53,158 nucleotides of DNA from Candidatus Daviesbacteria bacterium (GTDB lineage Bacteria > Patescibacteriota > Microgenomatia > Daviesbacterales > UBA10151), in NCBI GenBank assembly GCA_016176405.1, contig JACOXG010000028.1:1-53158 (forward strand), given 5' to 3'. The notes beneath the pieces were generated by a model that saw nothing but the letters and a program-made list of their open reading frames with translations, did no database searches and was not told the DNA's origin. Each line of letters begins with the position of its first letter. The first letter of the stretch is position 1. The position numbers and the translations under genes are program-made. Of this stretch, positions 27,033-36,821 are shown piece after piece.

Positions 27033-27587
27033 ATGGATCCTATATTAACTGAGCCTAGTCAAAGAATAGAAGATTCCCTGCACCATTTTAAGATGGAGAT
27101 TGCAGGAATTAGGGCAGGGAGAGCAAATCCTGCACTAATAGAAAATATTCCAGTAGATGCATACGGGGGTAAAATGAAACTGATTGAGGTAGGTAATATT
27201 TCTGCTCCCCAACCAACCCTTTTAACAGTGCAAGTTTGGGATGCCTCTATTTTGGATAAGGTTATCAAATCCATTCAAGAAGCCAACATTGGCTTGAATC
27301 CATCAAATGAAGGTACCTTAATTCGTTTGCCTATTCCTCCTTTGACTGAGGAAAGAAGAGTGGAATTTATTAAACTTTTACACCAAAAAATGGAAGAGGG
27401 TAGAGTTTCCATCAGAGGAATCAGACAGGAGTTTAGAAATCTTTGGAAACAATCACAAGAGAGTGGAGAAATTGGAGAGGACGAATTTTTTAGAAGAGAA
27501 AAATTGTTACAAGAGTTAGTAGATAAAAAAATGGCGGAGGTGGAAAATTTGGGAAAAGCTAAGGAAGATGAATTGACTCAGATATAA
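27033..27587 (+). CDS. frr: Ribosome recycling factor
   Basis: IRAGRANPALIENIPVDAYG, IRLPIPPLTEERRVEFIKLL. Confidence 0.96.
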   Translation: MDPILTEPSQRIEDSLHHFKMEIAGIRAGRANPALIENIPVDAYGGKMKLIEVGNISAPQPTLLTVQVWDASILDKVIKSIQEANIGLNPSNEGTLIRLPIPPLTEERRVEFIKLLHQKMEEGRVSIRGIRQEFRNLWKQSQESGEIGEDEFFRREKLLQELVDKKMAEVENLGKAKEDELTQI

Positions 27588-28723
27588 TGATTATTTCAAT
27601 CATAATTTTTATAATAACCTTATTAGTCTTAGTCCTCATCCATGAGCTAGGTCATTTCTTACTAGCCAAAAAATTTAATATCAAAGTTTTGGAGTTTGGT
27701 TTTGGTATTCCTCCCCGGGCTTGGGGTAAAAAAATTGGTGAGACAATTTATTCTGTTAACTGGTTACCTCTTGGTGGATTTGTCAGACTTTTAGGAGAAG
27801 ATGAGGTCGATAAAGAAACTTTAGAGGACAAAAGATCTTTCTCGGCTCAAAGTGTTTCAAAAAGAATTCTGGTGGTGGTGGCAGGAGTCAGCATGACTCT
27901 AATTTTTGCCTGGCTACTTTTTTATATAGTTTTAGGATTTGGCGGATTTAAAACTCAAATTCCTCTGATTTTGGAGCATCAATTTACTGGGGTGGTGCAA
28001 AAAGAAGAATCCTTTGTAGTGATTGCTCAAGTTGCCAAAGATTCTCCAGCAGAGGGTGCAGGTATTAAATCAGGCGAAAGAGTTGTTTCCATCAACGAAG
28101 AGATGATTGAGGATGATAGACAATTGGTAGAGAAAACCAAAAGCTTGGCAGGTGCGGAAATTGAACTTAAACTTGCCGATTTACAAAATAAACAGACTCA
28201 CACTATCAGAGTTACACCCAGATTAAATCCACCTGAAGGGGAAGGTCCGTTAGGGATAGCCCTGATGCAATTTGAATTGGCAAATTTGGAATTCCAAACT
28301 CCCTTACAGAAAATTTTTTCTGCACCTATTCATTCTTGGAACTTAGTGGCATATTCATCCAAAATATTTTCCAAACTAATTTCCCAATCTTTAGCTCAAA
28401 AAGATGTGGAACCTCTGTCAAAATCAGTGGCAGGTCCAGTAGGAATAACTTCTTTAGCAAATACCATTCTAACATCCACCGATTCACCCTTTTTGCCATA
28501 TCTTGATTTTGTGGCCATTCTTTCACTTAATTTGGCAGTAATCAATCTTTTGCCAATCCCTGCTTTGGATGGAGGAAGACTGATTTTTTTGATGATTGAG
28601 GCCGTCACTAGAAAAAGAGTTCATGCCAAGGTAGAAAAATGGATTCATACGGTAGGAATGGCTCTACTTTTGACCTTGGCTATTCTGATTACTTTTTCCG
28701 ATATCAAAAAAATACTCTATTAA
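27587..28723 (+). CDS. rseP: Site-2 protease family zinc metalloprotease (RseP-like)
   Basis: HELGHFLLAKKF, PDZ-like region, NLLPIPALDGGRLIF. Confidence 0.92.
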   Translation: MIISIIIFIITLLVLVLIHELGHFLLAKKFNIKVLEFGFGIPPRAWGKKIGETIYSVNWLPLGGFVRLLGEDEVDKETLEDKRSFSAQSVSKRILVVVAGVSMTLIFAWLLFYIVLGFGGFKTQIPLILEHQFTGVVQKEESFVVIAQVAKDSPAEGAGIKSGERVVSINEEMIEDDRQLVEKTKSLAGAEIELKLADLQNKQTHTIRVTPRLNPPEGEGPLGIALMQFELANLEFQTPLQKIFSAPIHSWNLVAYSSKIFSKLISQSLAQKDVEPLSKSVAGPVGITSLANTILTSTDSPFLPYLDFVAILSLNLAVINLLPIPALDGGRLIFLMIEAVTRKRVHAKVEKWIHTVGMALLLTLAILITFSDIKKILY

Positions 28724-28742
28724 TTTTTCTGTTATAGTAGAA

Positions 28743-29555
28743 TTGATGATTAGGATTTTGAGTATAGTATTAATTATCTTCTGTATTATTCTCTTCCCAC
28801 CGGCAACATTAGCTTTAATTTCCAATAATGCTGTACCAGGAGATGCTACCTACCCAGTTAAAAGGACTCTAGAGAACGGCATATTTGCTGTCGCTTCATT
28901 AAACTCAGTAACCAAAGCCTGGTTTGCAGCTGCCAGATCTGACAGAAGATTTGAAGAGTTTTCCACACTAATAGCTCGGGGACAAGCTGCCTCAAGTACT
29001 CTAAATGAATTAGTTAATCAAACAGATACAGCTGTAAACGAGATTACCAATTTGGACAGTGGAATCCAAAGGCAACAGTTAGCCAATAAACTTTCTTCTT
29101 CCATAGAAAAATATAAACAAGAGTTAAAACAGATCTCTGAGACAATTCCCCCTCCAGCCGCCACCCCAACTCCAGTACCCACTCATTCAAAAGCTACTGT
29201 CATCCCAACTCCCACACCTTCACCTCAAGTGATATATGTATATGAAGGTTTAACTAGAGAACAAATAGAAGAGATTATTAGACGATGGGAAGAAGATCAA
29301 GAAAAGCTTGAGAAAGTGGGATCAGATACACAGAATGCAGCAACACCTACTCCCAATCCAACTACAACCACCGTACCTACTTCAACATCAACTCCACGCC
29401 ATGAGGCACCCGCAGTACCCACCCCAACTCCCACCCCAACGCCCACGCCCACCCCTACACCTATCTCCACACCGAAATCAAGATATGGAGCACCAACATT
29501 GTCAATTGAGGAAGATAACAATACAGCCACATCTTCTTCCAATTCAGGACCTTGA
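28743..29555 (+). CDS. Secreted protein with DUF5667-like domain and Thr/Pro-rich repeats
   Basis: Signal-like N-terminus, PGDATYPVKRTLENGIFAV, long TPTPTP region. Confidence 0.7.
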   Translation: MMIRILSIVLIIFCIILFPPATLALISNNAVPGDATYPVKRTLENGIFAVASLNSVTKAWFAAARSDRRFEEFSTLIARGQAASSTLNELVNQTDTAVNEITNLDSGIQRQQLANKLSSSIEKYKQELKQISETIPPPAATPTPVPTHSKATVIPTPTPSPQVIYVYEGLTREQIEEIIRRWEEDQEKLEKVGSDTQNAATPTPNPTTTTVPTSTSTPRHEAPAVPTPTPTPTPTPTPTPISTPKSRYGAPTLSIEEDNNTATSSSNSGP

Positions 29556-29608
29556 CCTCTATTGTTGAAAGAAATACCATAGGGGGGGTAAAGTTAAGTA
29601 ACTACCAT

Positions 29609-30886
29609 ATGAAATATTCTCAACTTTTTCCTAAAACATTAAAACAGGCTCCTTCTGGGGCTGAATCTATTAACCATCAACTTCTAGTAAGAGGGGGATT
29701 TATTGATCAACTTTTTGCTGGTTCCTGGACACTTCTGCCTTTAGGACTAAAGGTGGTTACTAAAATTAATCAGATTATCAGAGAAGAACTAAACAGTAGT
29801 GGAGCACAAGAGATGCAAATGCCACTTTTACATCCACGAGAAATTTGGGACCAGACCGGGAGGTGGTCTAATAAAGACGTCCAACAAATTATGTACCAGT
29901 TTAAAGATATTCATGGTAGGGAGTTTGGGCTGTCATTTACTCACGAAGAGATTGTAATGAATCTTTTGGGTAAATTTGTCAAATCTTACAAAGACTTACC
30001 ACTTAAACTTTATCAATTTTCCACTAAATTTAGAAATGAACTGCGGGCAAAGAGTGGAATTTTAAGAGGAAGGGAATTTTTAATGAAGGATTTATATAGT
30101 GCTCATGTTTCTGAGGAGGATATGTATATTTATTATGAAGATGTAAAAAAAGTTTACTTAAAAATTTTTCAAAGAATGGGGTTGGATACAAAAATTGTAG
30201 AGGCCTCAGGTGGAGTGTTTACTGATAAAAATTCTCATGAGTTTCAAGTTTTAACAGAGGTGGGAGAAGATACAATTTATTATTGCACACAGTGTGATTT
30301 TGCTGAGAATAAGGAAATTTATCAGGATAGAGAAGGAAGTAAATGTCCAAGGTGTAGTAATAAAATTGAAGAAGCAAATTCTATTGAGGTAGGAAATATT
30401 TTTCCTTTGGGAACAAAATATTCAAAAGATATGAAAGTTTTTTATACAGATGAGAACGGAAAAGAGCAACTGATTTGGTTTGCCAGTTATGGTATTGGTC
30501 CAACCCGTGTTCTAGGAACACTAGTTGAAATTTATCATGATGAAAGAGGAATTATTTGGCCAGAAAGTGTAGCTCCATATCAAGTTTATTTGGTGGGGCT
30601 GGATTTGGAAGGGGAAAGGGTGAAGGGTGAAGCGGAAAGGGTTTATAAATTACTTCAAGCAGAAGGAGTTGAAGTATTATTTGATGATAGAGTGGGAGTT
30701 TCAGCAGGAGAAAAATTTGCGGATGCCGATTTAATTGGAATTCCATACAGAGTGGTTATTTCTAAAAAGACCCATTCGACAAGCTCAGGGCAAGCTAAAG
30801 ATAAATTGGAGGTTAAGAAAAGAGATGAAAAAAATACGCACTTTGTCTCATTTAAAGGACTAATTTCTCTCTTGAAAGATTCTTAA
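29609..30886 (+). CDS. proS: Prolyl-tRNA synthetase
   Basis: LLVRGGFIDQLFAGSWTLLPLGLKV, GREFLMKDLYS, SYGIGPTRVLGTLVE. Confidence 0.95.
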   Translation: MKYSQLFPKTLKQAPSGAESINHQLLVRGGFIDQLFAGSWTLLPLGLKVVTKINQIIREELNSSGAQEMQMPLLHPREIWDQTGRWSNKDVQQIMYQFKDIHGREFGLSFTHEEIVMNLLGKFVKSYKDLPLKLYQFSTKFRNELRAKSGILRGREFLMKDLYSAHVSEEDMYIYYEDVKKVYLKIFQRMGLDTKIVEASGGVFTDKNSHEFQVLTEVGEDTIYYCTQCDFAENKEIYQDREGSKCPRCSNKIEEANSIEVGNIFPLGTKYSKDMKVFYTDENGKEQLIWFASYGIGPTRVLGTLVEIYHDERGIIWPESVAPYQVYLVGLDLEGERVKGEAERVYKLLQAEGVEVLFDDRVGVSAGEKFADADLIGIPYRVVISKKTHSTSSGQAKDKLEVKKRDEKNTHFVSFKGLISLLKDS

Positions 30887-30919
30887 CACCCGTCTATAAT
30901 CTGGCAATATTTACTGTCT

Positions 30920-31318
30920 ATGATAGAATTATTAGAAAGAAAATTATCAAAACCATTATATCCTCTAACAGAGCGACCACATCTTGGCACCCGATTTGAA
31001 TATTTTGCACCAACTGAAGAGGTAAGAATGATTAGTCGTTATGGAGCAGGAATAGTCCCTAATCAGCCCCTTCAAACTGTACGTAACACATCTTATGTGG
31101 AAATGATAGATGAAAGCGAAGAGATTATTCACTAACTAAGAGAAGGCGAACTTATGGTGTTATGGGAAAAGACAGGTAGTGAAAAGTTTACTGGTATCAA
31201 TCCGGTGGTGACTCGTGTCGAGAGGACTTACCCTCTGGAAGGAAATCCTGTAAGAGGAGATATTGAAGTCTCGTATGTTCGTAGAGCTGAGCCTCAAGAT
31301 TATTCATCCTCCTGGTAG
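30920..31318 (+). pseudogene. Small hypothetical protein interrupted by in-frame TAA at 31133-31135 (ORF 30920..31135, continuation to TAG 31316-31318)
   Basis: The frame continues without other stops: ...DESEEIIH*LREGELMVLWEKTGSEKFTGINPVVTRVERTYPLEGNPVRGDIEVSYVRRAEPQDYSSSW*. Confidence 0.5.
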
Positions 31319-31359
31319 ATTGATTTTAAGGCCACTTTCTGTTAAATTACCTAGCAGCA

Positions 31360-32463
31360 ATGATTACCAAAAATATCGTTAAACAGCCAAAGAGTATTGT
31401 TGAGGTGACAGTGACAGTGCCTTGGACGGATTTGGAAAAGGTCTGGAATGAGACCTTACAAAAAATGGCAGCTGATTTAGAATTGCCTGGATTTAGAAAA
31501 GGGGCTGTTCCAATGCCAATGGCGGAACAAAATTTGGGTTCTAAATTACAGGATGAAGTAATGAAGGTGGCCATGCCTAACTTTTTAATTGAGGCTTTGA
31601 AAGGTACTGATATTATCCCAATTGATTATCCAAAATATAATTTAGTTTCTTTTATTAAAGGCCGTGAGCTTCAATTTAAAGCTGCTGTAACTAATAGACC
31701 AGAAGTAAAGGTAGGTAACTATAAAGCAATTAAAGTTACAAAGACCCAACCAAAACCTGTCACTGAGGAAGAAGTTAGTAGAGTAATTGATGATTTATAT
31801 AAAAGATGGAAAGTAAGACAACCAGTGGGACAGTCGTCAGTCACCAGCAATCAGTCGTCAGACAAGACAGGACAAACTGGATCTATTAGTTTCCAACCTG
31901 GACAACAGCAGGCCCCAACTCAACCAACCAATGGGCAAGCAGCTGGACCAGATGATACTTTTGCCAAAGCCATGGGGGCAACCAGTTTGGCTGATTTAAA
32001 AACTAAAGTCAGAAAAGATTTAGAAGCCAATGCTTCTTATAATAACGAGCTTGATTTTGAAGAAGCTATTCTACAAGAGGTAGAGAAAATTACCACGGTT
32101 GAATTACCAGATGTTTTAATTGAAGACGAGCTAAATAGAATGTTGGTTTCTCTTCAGCGAAGAGTGGCAGATATGGGACTTTTACTGGAGGATTATTTAA
32201 AGGGACAGGGGAAAACTTTGGAACAATTAAAAAGTGAATGGAAAATGCAGGCTGAGAAAAATGTCAGAATGGAGTTAGGTCTGGCAGATATTGCAAGACA
32301 GGAAAATGTAAATATTACTGACGCAGAATTACAAGCAGAAGTAGATAAAATTACAGACCTGCGGGTCAAAAAACAGTTTGAAGCACAAGAGCCGAGGCTA
32401 CATTTAAGACATGCCCTAAGACAGACGAGAACTCTGGACTTACTTAAAAAAATGGTAGCATGA
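31360..32463 (+). CDS. tig: Trigger factor, apparently with the PPIase domain replaced by a Q/S/T/P-rich linker
   Basis: N-terminal LPGFRKGAVPMPMAEQ signature, C-terminal helical domain; the middle is SSVTSNQSSDKTGQTGSISFQPGQQQAPTQPTNGQ. Confidence 0.88.
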   Translation: MITKNIVKQPKSIVEVTVTVPWTDLEKVWNETLQKMAADLELPGFRKGAVPMPMAEQNLGSKLQDEVMKVAMPNFLIEALKGTDIIPIDYPKYNLVSFIKGRELQFKAAVTNRPEVKVGNYKAIKVTKTQPKPVTEEEVSRVIDDLYKRWKVRQPVGQSSVTSNQSSDKTGQTGSISFQPGQQQAPTQPTNGQAAGPDDTFAKAMGATSLADLKTKVRKDLEANASYNNELDFEEAILQEVEKITTVELPDVLIEDELNRMLVSLQRRVADMGLLLEDYLKGQGKTLEQLKSEWKMQAEKNVRMELGLADIARQENVNITDAELQAEVDKITDLRVKKQFEAQEPRLHLRHALRQTRTLDLLKKMVA

Positions 32464-32792
32464 ATGATTGTATATTTTGCCGTATTATTAATAAGGAAAT
32501 ACCAAAAGAGTTTGATTTTGAATCAGATTCTTTAGTAGTTTTTCCAGATATCAACCCCTCGGCAGAACTACATTTATTAATTGTTCCTAAAAACCATATT
32601 ATAGGAATGGCTGATTTAACTCGCAATCACGGAGATTTATTGGTTGAGATTTATAATGTGGTAAATAAATTAGTCAAACAAAATAATTTAGAGGAAAACT
32701 TTTATCGAGTGGTGGTGAATGGCGGAAAAGCCCAACATGTACCCCATTTACATTTTCACCTTTTAGGTGGACAATGGAAAAGAATGGTCTAA
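32460..32792 (+). CDS. HIT family hydrolase
   Basis: CIFCRIINKEIP; HVPHLHFHLLGG (HxHxH). Confidence 0.95.
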   Translation: MNDCIFCRIINKEIPKEFDFESDSLVVFPDINPSAELHLLIVPKNHIIGMADLTRNHGDLLVEIYNVVNKLVKQNNLEENFYRVVVNGGKAQHVPHLHFHLLGGQWKRMV

Positions 32793-32819
32793 GGTTAAAA
32801 AAGGAGGTGTTTTTATTAA

Positions 32820-33017
32820 GTGTCAATAATTGTTAAAGCTGGTCCCGGTGATAGTACAGACGCAGTCATCAGAAAATTTCAGAAAAAAGTGGTGGCTGAA
32901 GGATTAGTTCAGGAGATTAGAGAAAGGTCAGTTTATAGAAAACCTTCAGAACTTAGAAAAGAATATCTGGCGGAAAGACGTAGAAAAATTATGAGGGCAA
33001 AAAGACTAAATAGTTAA
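32820..33017 (+). CDS. rpsU: 30S ribosomal protein S21
   Basis: Basic 65 aa protein, IRKFQKKVVAEGLVQEIRERSVYRKPSE; GTG start after aaggaggtg. Confidence 0.92.
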   Translation: MSIIVKAGPGDSTDAVIRKFQKKVVAEGLVQEIRERSVYRKPSELRKEYLAERRRKIMRAKRLNS

Positions 33018-33020
33018 GAG

Positions 33021-33461
33021 ATGTCTATTGATCAAATTCAGGAAGATCTGAAAGCTGCACAACTTAATCAAGATCAAATTAAGGTTTCTACCTTAAGATT
33101 ACTTCTTTCGGAAATTCATAATGCAGAAATTGCCAAGGGCAGCCAGCTTTCTGATGAGGATGTGATAGCGATTGTTTCGCGTGAGCTCAAAAAAAGAAAA
33201 GAAGCGGCAGCTGGATTCAGAGCTGGCAACAGAGAAGAGCAGGCGCAAAAAGAAGAAGCAGAGGGGAAGATTTTGGAAGCTTATTTACCTGCCCAGCTAT
33301 CAAATGAGGAGTTGACGAAAATAGTAGAAGATTCTATAAATGAAGTAGGGGCTAAAGGTTTAGCTGATATGGGTAGGGTGATGGGAGTGGTGATGGGTAA
33401 GGTAAAGGGCCAGGCAGATGGAGGAATGGTCAGCTCAATAGTAAAAAAGAAATTAGGATAA
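33021..33461 (+). CDS. GatB/YqeY domain protein
   Basis: TLRLLLSEIHNAEI; DMGRVMGVVMGKVKGQADGGMVSSIVKKKL. Confidence 0.95.
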   Translation: MSIDQIQEDLKAAQLNQDQIKVSTLRLLLSEIHNAEIAKGSQLSDEDVIAIVSRELKKRKEAAAGFRAGNREEQAQKEEAEGKILEAYLPAQLSNEELTKIVEDSINEVGAKGLADMGRVMGVVMGKVKGQADGGMVSSIVKKKLG

Positions 33462-33463
33462 GT

Positions 33464-33877
33464 ATGATCAACATTATAGTTTCATCTGATCCCAGATACC
33501 ATATAAATAGAACTGCTATTAAATTGGCGGTGTTAGAAATTTTACAAAGACACCGCATTAAAGGAAAAGTGGAGTTGGGGATTAATATTGTGGGGGATCG
33601 GAAGATGCATGAGTTAAATAAAAAGTTTAGAGGGATTGATTCCGGTACCGATATTTTATCCTTTGCCTTGGAAGATGCTCAACCAGCCAACTTGCAACAC
33701 ATTCCCAGAGTTGGTTTTATTTCCTCGCCTGATAAGATTTTAAGATTGGGAGATATTGTCATCTCTTACCCACAAGCTTTAGAAGATGCCTCAATGGATG
33801 GGATTGCAGTAGATGAGGAAATTAGGAGTTTGGTTGAACATGGTCTAAATCATCTTTTGGGTACACATCACAATTAA
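33464..33877 (+). CDS. ybeY: Endoribonuclease YbeY
   Basis: NKKFRGIDSGTDILSFAL; HGLNHLLGTHH metal-binding motif. Confidence 0.88.
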   Translation: MINIIVSSDPRYHINRTAIKLAVLEILQRHRIKGKVELGINIVGDRKMHELNKKFRGIDSGTDILSFALEDAQPANLQHIPRVGFISSPDKILRLGDIVISYPQALEDASMDGIAVDEEIRSLVEHGLNHLLGTHHN

Positions 33878-33889
33878 AGGTGCTACAAA

Positions 33890-35482
33890 ATGGAAATTTT
33901 CTACTTAAAATACCGCCCCAAAAGCCTAGATGATTTAGTAGGCCAGGAGTCTGTTAAAAAAATTCTTCTCTCATCTTTTGAGGCAGGAAAATTATCACAT
34001 GCTTATCTTTTGGTGGGACCCCGAGGGACTGGTAAAACATCAACTGCTAGGATTTTGGCCAAGATGGTCAATTGTGAGGGGAAAGGGGGAAGCGGAAAGG
34101 GTAAAGTACCATGCAATGAATGCTCAATATGTCTGTCCATTACTGATGGATCAAACCTAGACCTGATTGAAATTGATGCAGCTTCAAATCGGGGCATTGA
34201 GGATATTCGCTCTTTACGGGAGAAGATTAAATTAGCTCCCACCTCTGCCAAAAAGAAAGTCTATATTATTGATGAGGTACATATGTTGACCACTGAGGCT
34301 TTTAATGCTCTTTTGAAAACTTTGGAAGAACCCCCTTCTCATGTGATGTTTATTTTGGCAACTACCGATGTTGGTAAAATCCCTCAAACTATAATATCTC
34401 GAGTGCAAAGATTGGATTTTAAACTGGCTTCTTTAGAAGAATTGGCTGAAGCGCTCAAAAGAATTATTAAGCAGGAAAAAATTGATATTGATGACGAGGC
34501 AATTGGTTTAATTGCTAATCTTTCTCATGGTAGTTTTAGAGATGCAGTTAAATTGTTAGATCAAGTTTCGGTAGCCAAGCAAAAAATAGATGCGGATTTA
34601 ATCGCCAAGACTTTCCACGGGACTACTTTGGAAGAGGTATTTGAGATCTTGGACAGTATTGCCAATAAGAATAACCAACAAGCCTTGTTATCCATTTCCA
34701 AACAAATTGAGCAAGGAGTAGAGGTTAAAACTTTGCTAATGGTGTTGATGGAGGAGATGAGGGAGATGATGTTAATTAAACATCAAGTGGGACCTACTTT
34801 GGTGGCGCCCAAATATGTACTTTCAGAATATAAAAAATTAGAAAGTCTGGCTGAACAATTTACTATCTCCAAACTGAATAGTAGTTTGGAGATTTTACAA
34901 GAGGCTTTTGAAAAAATAAAATTTGCCTCAATCCCACAACTACCATTGGAGTTGGCAGTGGTGGAGATATGTGGAGAAAGTGCAAAGGGAAAAGTGCAAA
35001 GTGGAAAGTCAGTAGATGATAAATTGGAAGTGGGAAGTGAGAAGCTAGAAAGTGAAGTGAGGAATGAGAATTCCACTGTCCCACCTCAAGATCCCACCTC
35101 CCACCTCCCACCTCCCACCTCAAATTCTGATTCTGCTGAAGTCTTAAAATTAAAAGAAAAATGGGAGTTTGTTTTGGAAACAATCCGGCCATACAACTTT
35201 TCCTTGGAAGCTTTACTTAGAACCACCAAAATTAATGACTGCAGCGAAACAACCATTATACTGGAGGTACCATATTCCTTCCATCAGCGTATTTTAGAGA
35301 CTCCTAAAAATCGGGATATGTTGGAGGGGATTTTATCAGAGGTAATAGGCAGAGCTATAAAAATTTCCACTATTTTGGGAACGCCGCCTCAAAGAAGAGA
35401 AGATATTGCCAATATTGAGGTAGCAGCAGATGATGAGATAATCAAGATTGCCTCAGAAATTTTTAACTCAGAACCCAACTAA
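33890..35482 (+). CDS. dnaX: DNA polymerase III subunit gamma/tau
   Basis: YRPKSLDDLVGQE, GPRGTGKTSTARILAK, VYIIDEVHMLTTEAFNALLKTLEEPP. Confidence 0.96.
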   Translation: MEIFYLKYRPKSLDDLVGQESVKKILLSSFEAGKLSHAYLLVGPRGTGKTSTARILAKMVNCEGKGGSGKGKVPCNECSICLSITDGSNLDLIEIDAASNRGIEDIRSLREKIKLAPTSAKKKVYIIDEVHMLTTEAFNALLKTLEEPPSHVMFILATTDVGKIPQTIISRVQRLDFKLASLEELAEALKRIIKQEKIDIDDEAIGLIANLSHGSFRDAVKLLDQVSVAKQKIDADLIAKTFHGTTLEEVFEILDSIANKNNQQALLSISKQIEQGVEVKTLLMVLMEEMREMMLIKHQVGPTLVAPKYVLSEYKKLESLAEQFTISKLNSSLEILQEAFEKIKFASIPQLPLELAVVEICGESAKGKVQSGKSVDDKLEVGSEKLESEVRNENSTVPPQDPTSHLPPPTSNSDSAEVLKLKEKWEFVLETIRPYNFSLEALLRTTKINDCSETTIILEVPYSFHQRILETPKNRDMLEGILSEVIGRAIKISTILGTPPQRREDIANIEVAADDEIIKIASEIFNSEPN

Positions 35483-35524
35483 CCAGTTGCGAGTTAACAG
35501 CCACTAGTTTAAAATCCTCATATT

Positions 35525-36817
35525 ATGACATCTAAAGTTTTTGGATTAATTAAAGAAGAAGCGGATCGTCAAAAGTATGGCTTGGAGATGATCCCTTCGG
35601 AAAATTATGTTTCCAAAGATGTTTTAAAAGCTTTAGGATCAATTTTAACTAATAAATATTCAGAAGGTCATCCCGGTGCCAGGTATTATGGTGGTAATGA
35701 AGTTATCGATAAGATAGAAAGGTATGCCCAAAGTTTGGCCAATAAACTATTTGGTACAGCTCACGCCATAGTTCAACCTCACAGCGGTTCACCAGCCAAT
35801 TTGGCTGTGGCATTGGAACTGGCTGGTCCGGGTGGAACTACCTTAGGCCAAAGTCTAACTGCAGGAGGACATTTAACATTTGGGGCAGCCGCTTCTTGGA
35901 CAGGCAGACTTTTTAATGCTATTCAATATGGAGTTGATCCAAAAACTTGGAAGATAGATTTAGATGAAGTCAGAAGCTTAGCCAAAAAACACAAACCTAA
36001 ATTTATTTGGGTGGGGACCACCGCTTATCCTTTTCAAATAGATTATAAACCCTTTGCTGAAATTGCAGATGAGGTGGGCTGTTTTTTAGTAGCAGACACT
36101 TCTCATATTTCGGGTCTGATTGTGACAGGTTACCATCCTTCACCAGTACCATATGTTCATGTTATTACCACTACCACTCATAAAACTTTGAGAGGTCCCA
36201 GAGGGGCCATGATTTTAATTACCAAAAAGGGATTGGACAAAGATCCGGAATTGGCTAAGAGATTGGAAAAATCTGTCATGCCGGGTCTGCAAGGAGGACC
36301 GCATGATCATCAGACAGCGGCCATTGCTGTGATGTTAGAGGAGGCATTAAGGCCATCCTTTAAAAACTATATTGGACAGGTTGTTAAAAATGCTAAGATG
36401 TTAGCTGAAGAGTTAGGTAGTGTTTCAGAGGTACACTTGGTTTTATTATCTCTTACTCATTTAGGATATGGATTAGGATATCAAACACAGTATGCTTTAG
36501 AAGAAGCAGGCATTACGGTTAATAAAAATACCATTCCAGGTGAACCAGCCTCTGCCTTTTATCCCTCTGGAATAAGATTAGGTTCTCCGGCTTTAACCAC
36601 GAGAGGAATAAAAGAAAAGGATATGGTAAAAATTGCTTCTTGGATAAGAAAAGTCTTAGAGGAAGTTAAGGGACATGATTTACCAAAAGAACAAGAAAAA
36701 AGAAAAGAATTTTTGAAATCTTACAGACAACTGGTACATAACAATAAAACTTTAAAAGATATAAGAGCCGAAGTGGAAAAGTTTGCTGGAAAATTCCCCG
36801 TTCCCGCTGTACAATGA
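35525..36817 (+). CDS. glyA: Serine hydroxymethyltransferase
   Basis: EMIPSENYVSKDVL, YSEGHPGARYYGGNE, TTTTHKTLRGPRGAMIL. Confidence 0.97.
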   Translation: MTSKVFGLIKEEADRQKYGLEMIPSENYVSKDVLKALGSILTNKYSEGHPGARYYGGNEVIDKIERYAQSLANKLFGTAHAIVQPHSGSPANLAVALELAGPGGTTLGQSLTAGGHLTFGAAASWTGRLFNAIQYGVDPKTWKIDLDEVRSLAKKHKPKFIWVGTTAYPFQIDYKPFAEIADEVGCFLVADTSHISGLIVTGYHPSPVPYVHVITTTTHKTLRGPRGAMILITKKGLDKDPELAKRLEKSVMPGLQGGPHDHQTAAIAVMLEEALRPSFKNYIGQVVKNAKMLAEELGSVSEVHLVLLSLTHLGYGLGYQTQYALEEAGITVNKNTIPGEPASAFYPSGIRLGSPALTTRGIKEKDMVKIASWIRKVLEEVKGHDLPKEQEKRKEFLKSYRQLVHNNKTLKDIRAEVEKFAGKFPVPAVQ

Positions 36818-36821
36818 TTCA

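Noticed and set aside
29401-29470. ACCCCAACTCCCACCCC tract as a regulatory repeat
   Set aside because: Explained by a Thr/Pro-rich linker typical of secreted proteins.
29297-29542. Minus-strand ORF rich in VGVGVG and plus-strand ORF 29308..29568
   Set aside because: Out-of-frame readings of the Thr/Pro-repeat coding region of 28743..29555.
34977-35180. Programmed -1 frameshift in dnaX for gamma subunit production
   Set aside because: No A AAA AAG-type slippery heptamer in the right phase was seen in the linker region.
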